A stretch of DNA of 46,211 bases from Ichthyophonus hoferi (taxonomy: Eukaryota; Opisthokonta; Ichthyosporea; Ichthyophonida; Ichthyophonidae). Location: NCBI GenBank assembly GCA_002751075.1, contig NAOQ01000113.1:109990-156200 (forward strand), written 5' to 3'. Positions within the stretch are counted from its first letter, which is position 1, and each line of letters opens with the position of its first letter. Position numbers and translations under genes: made by a program. The notes under the pieces were generated by a model. It saw only the letters and a list, made by a program, of their open reading frames with translations. It did not search any database and was not told where the DNA came from. This document shows, piece by piece, positions 13,977 through 24,700 of the stretch.

Positions 13977-14824
13977 GTGTTATGATCACAAATATTAATG
14001 ATTATATATTGATCACTAATTCATTACAATTATAGAATCCACAAGGTCTAGACCAAAGACCATCATACACTATAATACTGCACCAACAAAACAATATTGG
14101 AAAACAGCTTTCCAGAGGTGAACCACTGGATCCCCATAGGTCTCACCTAGGTAGATAAACAATACAATAGTATATACTACTATATATTATTACTGCATGT
14201 ATATAGATTATATTAGAGTAGAAGTGGTTTATTATATCAGCACACCTAATTGGTAAAAGTAACTATCATATAGTTTATCACTGCTTAGCACATGATTAAT
14301 AATGTTCTAACTCAAAGCACAGACAACAAGATTTGACTATTATTAATTATTTAGTAGATTATAGTCAACTGTGCACAGCACGGTACTTAACTAGGACTTC
14401 TAATAAGTGTAAAAGGTGCTGGGTGTGTTAACATTTATTAACAGTTTAGGCACAGTGCAAACTATTAAATACAAAAAGCTAACCTGGTCCTCTACAAACT
14501 ATTCTGATTAATACTAAATAAATAGGTTTTCAGTGAGCCTCCTAAAAACTGCATACTATTGGCCTAAACCTAGCATATGCTTGAAAGCCTTTAATACACA
14601 GAGATTTAACATTTTAGGTACTTTAACCCATGCCATGTGTATTTTAAGACCACCTCTAGATTAACCAATCCAAGTGTCACATCTTTGTTGATCAACATAG
14701 ATCACAACCAATAGTTTCATTATTATCTCAACAATCAAGAATTACTTGACTTAAATGTTTCAAGACACAGCTTAGCAGTGAAAGAGAAGTTGATGATCTT
14801 AGCAGGGAGACGTTATCTATAGAG
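13977..14824 (+). repeat. 3' LTR of the copia fossil
   Basis: Starts with TGTTATGATCAC, a typical copia-type LTR start, directly after the RNase H region. It aligns over about 850 bases with the two halves of the left LTR. The right limit is by eye. Confidence 0.75.
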
Positions 14825-16430
14825 GTATGTTCAATATGAAACTGATTTAAGATACCTTTAAACAGCACTGATTATTGTGTACAATCAAATTTAATTTGAC
14901 AATGATATGTGAGTGGTGTCTCAGCATAAACTTAACTATAAGGACAGAGCCCACCTCAAAAAACATCTTGAGATTTTCACCAACTCAGGCCCAAATGTGG
15001 AGAATTGGCCCCCTATACTATACCACATAATTGTAAGTTGTCTGAGCTACTGGAAAGTACAGTTTTTGAAAACAATAATGGAAAAGTCAATAAGAAAAAT
15101 ATTTAGGGGATTATTAAAGCTTTTCAGGTATCAAAAAGGCATGAAACAATTCAAGCTCAGCACTTATGTTTTTAGCACACTATACCAGTTCATTTGCCAC
15201 CCTTCTTTGGTAGATAAAATACAGATTAGAGCCTGAAGTTGTGTTTTAAAACGCCAATAATATAATGGTTATCAACACTTCATATCTGGATATTACAGTT
15301 CAGTTTGGCCTCATTGTCAAACATGACATAGATTACTTAATTTAAATGAATGCACTATGGTCTGCAATTTTCATAGTATTCAACTAGACAGTAGACTGTT
15401 TGGTGGGAGACTAAGAAATTTACTTTTATGTCATCTAGACAAGCCATTAGCAAACTTATAAACAATAAAACCAGAGAGAAAACGATGATCAGTCCAACAA
15501 TTCAAATCAGGATGACACAATGTTGGGCAAAATAATGAAAGACCTAATTATCAATTATATATTTTTACATTGAAAGATACATTAGATTCTGCATGTATAA
15601 CTGTGTTATGCATAAGTTGATCGGGCAATCTGAAGAAATTAAAGAGTTCAATATTTATCATTGACAATGGTTCTTCTTAATATGCATGTAATTATTGAGA
15701 AAATTTAATTATCTTTAACCCCTCAGTATCTTTTGCTAGACATGGAAATGTCTTTAAAATAAATGCAAAAATCTTTGGGTGCCTTCAGTTTATAACTACT
15801 ATTTATAATAAAACAAACAACATTGGGCACAAATGTATCCTGTATGCTACAAACCTAAAAAGCTGTCTTTTTCCCTTATAATTTTAAATGGGAACAATAT
15901 AAAAGCTAAGTTTAAGAATAGCAAAGTATTTATAAGGTTGGGTTTCAAAATAGTACTTGAAGGCACACTATTATATAGTTTTTGTTTTTTTTGTTTTAAA
16001 ATTTATCACTAAAAGTACCACTTTTGATATTAAACCCTACAGTACCACTCAGAACTCTTATCCACTAAATTTTGGGCACTCTCAGAGAATTAAACTATGT
16101 ACTCCACAGTTTTTCAGATTATTATGGTGATATAAATATAACCAGAAGGGGTCCCTGTTATGTTGTCTTATGCAGCTAGTAGGCACTTGAAAGGTCTCTA
16201 GGCTATCAAAAAAATATGTCATTTTTAATCTATAATTGAGCTTTTTTTTTTTGAAGCATTACACTTTCAGGTGGCCTGAGCAACCTTACCAGTAAGTATC
16301 ATTATAAGGAGGTCTAAGAGGTTGGTGGTTAAGACAACAATATTAGCTCATACTTGGAAGTTAATTACTATTACAACTGAACACATTATCAATTGCAAGC
16401 TTGTTACATAAAGCACTGTCTTGGTGGGTC
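14825..16430. other. AT-rich sequence with one unexplained 107-codon frame
   Basis: The plus-strand frame 14913-15236 opens just beyond the 3' LTR. Its peptide is Lys/Ile-rich and I do not recognise it; there is no domain and no upstream exon that I can place. The remainder is AT-rich, with T runs near 15990 and 16240, and shows nothing I can name. Confidence 0.3.
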
Positions 16431-17560
16431 ATTACGGTAGGAATTATAAGTATGATCTATAAATTATTTCTGTGGTTGGAAAGTGTACTAGAAGCCATGG
16501 GCTTATGATTAGCTTTTTTCATATATGGTTAGTGTGTATATTACTTCTGCGTGTATTACGAATATTAGTGTCATACAATATTATACCTTTCAAAATATGG
16601 GTCTAGAAATTTTTTATTAAAGTATATGTTTACATTAAGTAGTTAAGTACTTCAGTGGTATAACACCTTAATTGATATAGATTATAGCTAATTCAATTTA
16701 GTAAGAATTATTACTAGAAACTATCCTATATTCAGAAATAGTTGGATCAAACTTCTTAATATGTAGTCTATTTATTGTTTCAAAAGGTAGGCTAGTTATC
16801 TATATCAATGCCTTACAGAAACGTTTAACACTTAAATTGTGATTTTGGGGCTTCCACATATCTTGGGTTTTAATCCCAAATTCAATTTGATGTTTAGTTT
16901 TTAACCTTTTAATTGAGCAGCACAAATAAGCCATGGTATTACTGACAGGTCAGTGCTCTATCTGAGGTTGTATAATTGGAGGTTATATTCTTAATAAAAA
17001 TGCTCAAATTTCACTTTATAATGTATGTTTGTTATATACAAGTTTGTATTTTTATTGATATATGCTACGACTTTACCTAATCAAAATAAGAATCTCAGCA
17101 ATAAAAGTATTCAGAACAGGACGTTAGTCATATTAGTAGTTTTTATGAAATAATCCATGAAAAAGCAAGGAAGGTGAGGATAGAATGTTCCTCTAACTTA
17201 GAGGACATTCTCTGGCATGACTTAAGCAACATATTTGATATATGTGAGAAACTAGTAACTCCACCAAAAGAAATTACCCTCAACTTTATACCCACTGGTT
17301 CATCTATGTCAACAGACTCGTTTATAGAATCTATTTATTTAACAACTTCATTTGATACTACATTCTGTCAGTCTATTTTAATAGGGGTGCTTTTCTCTAA
17401 ACTTGTCACTGACACTAGGCTTTTGGATGATACAGACTCATGGCTAATCTCTGTCAATGTGGAGTCACCGGGCTCTCATATGTTGAGTAATTTTTCTTTA
17501 AATTTTATACAGAAAGATCTTCAGAATTGCATGAAAAGATTACTTTAAACTTTTAACCTT
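16430..17560 (+). repeat. Direct repeat pair, copy 1
   Basis: About 1.1 kb that aligns along its length, in the same order and orientation, with about 18560-19560. Landmarks shared by both copies are an atatgggtc(c/t)ag block (16594 and 18741), a cttcagtggt/gttcagtggt block, a ttactagaaac/ttgctagaaac block and a final open frame. The frame in this copy (17174-17548, 124 codons) carries IECSSNLEDILWHDL. The identity is moderate, so the copies are old. The family is unknown to me. Confidence 0.65.
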
Positions 17561-17959
17561 TGCTATAAAGCCATATAACATATGCCAGAGTTTATATGTA
17601 CTTTCGTCTCATACTCACACTCTTTTTGGAATTAATATTATGGTTAATTATGGTTACTAAAAATATCTAAAAGAATATTTATATTATCGCAAGCACATAT
17701 TTATTTACTATTAATATGTATCAAGCAGTCCCATATACGGACCTGAGCTCTAGTTAAATATCTTAATAAAAATTACTGTCCTGTCACTAATTAGGTCTTA
17801 AAACTACATCGAATTGAAGCTAAGACATAATTAATCCTACTTTGTAAGGGAAGATCATGAACTACTCGAAGCACCTCTTATCAAACTCTACGCATTTTCT
17901 ATTGATAACTTTAAAACAGATTGGTTTCCACTACCTATTTCTATTTATCTCATTAAAAT

Positions 17960-18560
17960 AAAATTTCAATGCTTGATCTCTGGATGGGTCGTTTAAGTTG
18001 AGTGGAGTCTAATTATATACTTGATAAAATTAATTGCAATAAAAGCTATCTATTTAAATTACCACATTTTTAAATTAATGAACTCTACATGAAATGCTCA
18101 TTAATGTTAATTATACTAGACTCATACTCTAAGTGATATAAGGATGTTACTATCCAGTTCTAAACATCAATATAACATTCATATACTGGCCATACATGAG
18201 AACAGAAACTCTGTACTACAATTTAATTGCTATCACTCTTTTGTACTGCTCGGCTACTGTTAAATACTCTGGAATACTTGGTTCTACTTAAATAATTCCT
18301 TTTTAAAAAATCAGATAAAATACCATACTTAGATCTTCGGTCAAATCACTTTTGAGTTTTAGAAGGTACCTAGCAATGATTATTACTGAAATGGATTAAT
18401 TGTAAGTTATTATAATTACAGTGACATACCACTGAACTAATTAATGCTTTGATGTAAAATATACATAAGTGCTAATTGTACTAAACTCATAACTTCATAA
18501 ATGCAATGCTATATACTGCACATATATTTAGTACACTCAAATACACACTAGCTATACATG
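17960..18560 (+). repeat. Smaller degraded direct repeat between the large copies
   Basis: About 17960-18190 and about 18300-18560 share an ordered set of short matches (gatcttc/gatctct, ...ttaattgcaa/ttaattgtaa, aattaatg, tactagactcata/tactaaactcata). Divergence is high and the limits are vague. Confidence 0.4.
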
Positions 18561-19560
18561 ACAACAGGAATATTGCAAGTGCTGCAAATTTTGTTCAGAT
18601 TGGTGTTTGTTTAGCTGCGACTTGTGTCTGGGTGAAGCTGGATATGAGTATTTTGTTTTTGTTGTTATATATAACTAGTGTGTGTATTGTCTTTGTGTAT
18701 ATTGAAAGTATATGTCATATATAGTATTTTACCTCTAAAGATATGGGTCCAGCACAATCAACACTTAAGTACATTTTTACTTTAGGTAGCTAAATAGATA
18801 GTTCAGTGGTGTGCCACTTTACGTAAGACAATTTACAATTAATCCAATTTTAGTAATAATTATTGCTAGAAACTTTCCTGCATTTCAACATGGCTTGACT
18901 AGAGCTATAAGTATAAGAGCTTATTTTTACTTCATAAGGTAGTATAGTTATTTGTACCAACCAATTCTTTACAGAAAAGTGATAGCATTTAAGTTGTAAC
19001 CCGGGATTTTCATATATTACATGTTTTGAATTTTAACTTTAACCCAAGATTTAGTTTTGGATTTTTTGACTGAGCATCACAACTGGGCTATACTATGACT
19101 GCCAGGCCAGTTTTTTATCAGAAGCTATACAATCAGAGATCAGGTCTCCGTCAATGACTACCGAGATCACATATGATAATAAATGTGTGCAATAAACAAC
19201 TGCATAACTTTGTAGATAATGCATTACGCCTATAACTAATTACAGCAATAATTCAAACAAGATTATTCATGAGAAGAAGTACATCAGAACACTGACTTCT
19301 GTGAAATGGTCTATGATGAAGGTAAAGAAATTGAAGATAGAACGTTCCTCAAACTCAAAGGATCGTCTCAGGCAAGACTTAGGCTATAAATTTTCTACTG
19401 GCAAGGAACTAGTGATTTCACCAAGAGTAGATATCAGCCTCAGCTTTGTATTATCTGGATCTTTTATGTCACCTGGCAACTTTAAAGAATTGTCTTCATG
19501 TAGCACCACATATAGCAATTTCCCCCTAGATCCATCAATTTAATTTTCTCTAGTAATAGT
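18560..19560 (+). repeat. Direct repeat pair, copy 2
   Basis: Partner of 16430-17560. Its terminal open frame (19301-19543, 80 codons) contains IERSSNSKDRLRQDL, which aligns with IECSSNLEDILWHDL of copy 1, and both continue into a similar segment (TPPKEITLNF against SPRVDISLSF). The two copies start about 2.1 kb apart. Confidence 0.65.
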
Positions 19561-21756
19561 AGAATTAGATGTCTTTCTCTTCATCCTTTTCACAGATCCT
19601 AACATGTACTGGAGTTTAATCCTATTTATATGCATAGATAGAAATGTTTTAAACCCTTAGAGCACCTAACAAGCTTTGATAATATTACCACTTATTTATT
19701 AAGTCATTTGTAATCTGAGAAATAATATTTATTTGGTATTTTTGATATTCAAAAAGAAATAATGATTGGTACATGCTTTTGCGATCATTTGAGCAAGTTT
19801 GTTCTATTTAGCAAAGCATTAATCCTGTGATTGATTATTAGTTTAGGATAATAATATTGGTCATGCTAAGCCAGATAGAGGTATAGAAACAGTCGAATTC
19901 TCTATGTTCTTGATAGGTAGGCACTTAAGAAATACTAGAGGAAATTGTACCTAAATCTACTTCAGATCAGTGTGCTAGATTAATTTTAAAGACATGAACA
20001 ACAAGTCTCTTGCGTATCCTGATATTATAATATAATAGATATGCATATAACTATGCCTGAAACTCAAATTTCCTATTAGCAAGGAGTGAACAGTTGTTAT
20101 TTTTTCAAGAATGTCAAGAGTGTGATACCTGAAGATGAGTGCCACCAACTATTAGAACTTGCATTGAATGTAAAAGCATCCAGTACATGACCAACCTCTG
20201 CTTACATGATGGAGATATTCAATCAACTGTAATTTTCCACATTGTTTTGTCTCCTCACAAAGCAGTCAGAAATCGTAAAATAGTATATATTAAGTTTTCT
20301 GTAACATATGCAAGATATATCAACCTGTCTTCCTAACCTTAAGTTGGTTTCCCTTTAATGTCCCTCAGTCCAGTAATTCTGGCTCCTGCAAGTCACATCT
20401 ATTTAGACTTACATAGTTCCATACTAGAAGGTGGGGCATATCAAAAACATCAAACAATAATTTTATTGGCAAATGTAGCTAGTGTGGGCCCTGGTTTTAA
20501 GAGATAATTTAAATCATTAGGTAATGATCTCTTAGTTATTTCATTCATATTATGTATAAAGGTCTTGGCTAATAATTTTCTTTTCAATATGGATTTAAAT
20601 TGTAGATCACATAAGATTTGTTTTGCTCATATTAATGTGAGGATTTAGAAGGTACATTTCAGCAGGTATAGCTTTACTGATTAAGTAGAAACTTAATATA
20701 TTAGGTAACTATAACTTGAACATGATTTAATTTAAATATATTGCAGCTTTGGTAATTTGGTGAAGTCATCTGGTCTAAGTAATGCATTATTATAGATCAG
20801 GGAATACACATAGGTTTAGTAATTGTAAATGAATAAATTATTTTTGATTGGCATCAGGAGATTCTTTTGAACTAAGAAGTCAATTCATCAAACTATTGTT
20901 AACATTAAGCAGTAATGCCGAATTTACACCTGTTTCCATGCAACTGATGTATAGGCAATCAGCAAGGCAGATAGGTCAGACCAATGCTAATGCACTCTAA
21001 GGTGTAAATCTAAGTGATAGTCATAAAGTCTGGCCCAATTAGTTATAGATTAATAATAGATACTTTACATAAAAAACCGTTTTTGTTTAGATTATGGCTT
21101 TGTTAGAATAGGAGTCTTTCATAAAGAAATCTGTAAATAAAACGTGTAACCTTGTCAATTAGATAATCTCAAAAGAAATTAGTCGAAGGATTCAATTGAC
21201 AAAAAGTTACAAATAGAGTTCGCTTTTAACTCAGGAGACTGAAGTTAGAGATAAGGCTTGACTGGGAGATCTGAGGACTACAAGGGCTCAAATACTACAC
21301 ATCAAGTATTATACACACCTCTCCTACCAAAAAATGTTGCATGATATCTGTAGACTCAGATTCAGCGTTCGATAGTATCAGCACTAGTCTCAACAAAGTC
21401 CTATTAATTCAAGATTGCTTTTTTAATGTAGCACAGCTAATTATAATGCATGTCAAGACATGCATGTAGGCCAAATGGTACCACCTACAATACTTAGAGG
21501 ATTCACAACCCACCTGCTTATAAGTTACCTATATCAGCATCAATTATATCATATATGCCATGCTGTGATAAAGCACAGCATGAGTCAGGTCCTTCTGGTA
21601 AACCAAAAGCCATAGGGTAAGTAATTGTTTATTGAAAATGTTACTAAAAGCACTCTTCTCTGCCATTCCATACTAGAAGAGTCTATAGCTGTTGTAGTTA
21701 GTGTTATTACTCAAGGACTAGCTAAGGCACACGAGATTAACAACACAACAGTATTA
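19561..21756. other. AT-rich spacer and 3' flank of the RING-SH2 gene
   Basis: No coding frame with recognisable content. The right-hand end must contain the 3' UTR of the minus-strand RING-SH2 gene. The remainder looks like decayed repeat DNA. Confidence 0.4.
21628..21633 (-). terminator. Candidate polyadenylation signal for the RING-SH2 gene
   Basis: The minus strand reads AATAAA here, about 125 bases after the stop codon at 21759-21757, a normal distance for a short 3' UTR. Confidence 0.4.
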
Positions 21757-24700
21757 TTAAGCTTTATGCTCTCCACACCCAAAAATATTGCTGATTGAGC
21801 TAATTAACCTTTTTTTTTCAGCTGGCCTCTGTGATTTCTTTGATGAATTAACCACATTGTGTGAATGTAGGCTATAAGATGTAGGTAATACCGTCGTGGT
21901 TAAAGACGGTTTGGTATGGATGCGCGGTGCATCTATGTTGGGTGAAGTCTGATTTATAAGCGGTTTTTGAGTCCGTATGTGGTCAGATAAGCTAGACACA
22001 CTAGTGCAAATATATTTTAATGGCATAGAATGCCATGGTGGGTGAGTTTCCCGGTTTCTTATAACTGGGCTGCATGGTTGGGATCTGACTGGATGAATAT
22101 GTTGATTGAATTCTGCCTTAATGGAGCTGTGAATAGTTTGTAGTTGGCCTGTTGTGCATTCTGATATGGGATCACTACATATATTTTTTAACACTTTGGC
22201 TGCAGGCCTCTTCACTAGGGGAGATGTCTTTGCGTAAGATGAGGTAGCTGGGCTTTTAAGCTTATGCACTTTTAGATGGTTTCCTGAGATAGCAATACCC
22301 TCTGTAATACCATCTTGTAAAGATAATGTAGAATCCAATGATATGTTGGGTGAGGTAGATCCTATAGCTAGTGGTGAAAGAGCTTGATGACTTGCTGACA
22401 GGACATCACATTGATCCATGACCTTGTTTGGGATAGTGATCCCACAGGGCTGGTTGGGTGTATTGCCTGAGGGGCCCACTGAGCCATTAAGACTATGTGA
22501 AGAAGATGCAGGATATAAGGGCCTGGGATCTAAGGCCCATCGCCCAGTGCGGTGTACAGGCCTGACCAATCTGACGTGGAAGTCTCCTGGGCTGTGAAGG
22601 GATTGCTTTGTAATACTATATGTCAGCTATTTTTNNNNNNNNNNNNNNNNNNNNNNNNNNNNNNNNNNNNNNNNNNNNNNNNNNNNNNNNNNNNNNNNNN
22701 NNNNNNNNNNNNNNNNNNNNNNNNNNNNNNNNNNNNNNNNNNNNNNNNNNNNNNNNNNNNNNNNNNNNNNNNNNNNNNNNNNNNNNNNNNNNNNNNNNNN
22801 NNNNNNNNNNNNNNNNNNNNNNNNNNNNNNNNNNNNNNNNNNNNNNNNNNNNNNNNNNNNNNNNNNNNNNNNNNNNNNNNNNNNNNNNNNNNNNNNNNNN
22901 NNNNNNNNNNNNNNNNNNNNNNNNNNNNNNNNNNNNNNNNNNNNNNNNNNNNNNNNNNNNNNNNNNNNNNNNNNNNNNNNNNNNNNNNNNNNNNNNNNNN
23001 NNNNNNNNNNNNNNNNNNNNNNNNNNNNNNNNNNNNNNNTCAGCTATGTGAAGAAGATGCAGGATATAAGGGCCTGGGATCTAAGGCCCATCGCCCAGTG
23101 CGGTGTACAGGCCTGACCAATCTGACGTGGAAGTCTCCTGGGCTGTGAAGGGAATTGCTTTGTAATACTATATGTCAGCTATTTTTCCTGATAAGCACAC
23201 AATACTGCATTGCCCATTTCAATCACCACATATATTATATATTAGCATCATTACTCATAACTATTATACCATTTCAAAAATAGCCTAGGTCATTATGGTG
23301 TATAATGAATCATTAGTCAAAACTATAGTACAATGATATGTATCCAATCATAAACAGCACAGCCCCAAATTTGAAATGGTTAGTAACCCATAATGTAATG
23401 CATTTATTTAATTGGTTTAAAATACAAGTGCATTAAAATATTCACAGACAAACTAGTGAGTTCATGTCAAAAACTAAACCATGTAAACGATATCAAAGAA
23501 ATGCTTGCATGGCCACCATTATATAGCATTCAAAAGGCAAGAGTCACACATATAGTTTCTATATATACTCACTTTGTAGTGTAAAAGTCAATGAGGTGAG
23601 CAATGGTTTTGAAAGTGCGGGCTTTGTGGAGAAAATACTCTCCCATTGCATTGGTGAAGATACGGCAGTGCCAGTTCTGGAAATAATGAACTGACAGGCA
23701 GTATTTGCCTGTATGTATGTATCATATTGGTTCCCATATATTATATTATCTCTTTTCATTAACAATTCAAGTCCTTTCCATGGGCCCCTTTGTAATGACC
23801 CAACTATCACCCTAGAAAACAGAATGCCGTCATTGCCACACCCATCACAGATATATGTGTTCCCATTATAATAAACTCAGCATGACTTGCCCATAAGTGA
23901 CACGGTAAGATGTACATAATGCAGAAAAGAGTATACATATGACATCCTGGAAAAGTGTTTTGCACATAGTTATGAAATAGCAATGCATATACTTTCAGGG
24001 GGAGATAAAAGAAAAAAATCACCTGTAGTGTGGGTCTGTCTAACTAGATAGCACCCGTTACATCCATCATTGCTCAACAGTATTTCAGTTTCTTCCCTAG
24101 TAATGTCTGCCACATACCACACAGCCTCTATCACATCTTTTGATCCTTTACCTATTACCCACATAGGTCAGTCTATTACTATTTACTCATTATCTTGTCA
24201 TAACTATAGCCAAGAGAAAATGGCTAGCAGTCAGTTGAAACCGGGATTGGTGTTCCTACAAGATATCTAAAGATAAACCCACGCGTTATAAAATTGTATA
24301 CAGGGAGGCTATCAACAAACGCCTATCATAATTTGAGGGGATTTTTTGATACACTCACTTATTAGATTCTCTCCCGAAACACAAGCCCAATGATATGTAA
24401 TGGGATAGAACATGAATATAATTCATAAAAGGCATGATATGTCCATGCTGAAATCTTTGCAGCCCCACAACCACAATACTCCAGTTACTACTATGGATCT
24501 TATATTAGGAAATGATATATGTCATGGTGCCATCCCAAGAGATGGACTATATAGTGGAGAGCCAAATGATATACATTTCACCTTTAACCTATGCCTAATA
24601 TCAAGCCAAAACATTTCATTAAATAAGCAACAATATCCTATTGGCTATCAGAGATAATCACAGGACTTGTCTTATTATGTAATTGCATGCTTACTATCTC

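Larger units (their letters stand above)
7308..14824 (+). mobile_element. Ty1/copia LTR retrotransposon, old and broken
   Basis: Two diverged direct repeats (about 7308-9015 and 13977-14824) bracket an internal region whose parts appear in copia order on the plus strand: a gag-like stretch (about 9190-9660), a protease region and the copia pre-integrase segment with FIPNMIENLFSV (about 10590-10935), integrase-like sequence (about 11000-11600), reverse transcriptase (about 12610-13400) and RNase H ending in the ADCLTKIMSNINFK region (about 13480-13930). By eye the LTRs match at roughly four bases in five, largely with transition-type differences, so the insertion is old. It is a fossil with many breaks. 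A foreign segment splits the left LTR. Confidence 0.85.

Noticed and set aside
7500-19543. Relationship between the acidic frame in the LTR insert and the repeat-pair peptide (KLKVE-like starts)
   Set aside because: Only a few residues match and no nucleotide match extends beyond them; too weak to claim a shared family.
22552-23148. Long plus-strand frames across the gap
   Set aside because: They consist mostly of N; their ends are antisense to the RING-SH2 last exon.
23573-24151. SH2 exons as part of a Src-type tyrosine kinase
   Set aside because: The SH2 is followed by a Ser/Pro-rich tail and a stop, with no kinase motifs (GxGxxG, HRDL, DFG) in the downstream exon or nearby on the minus strand.
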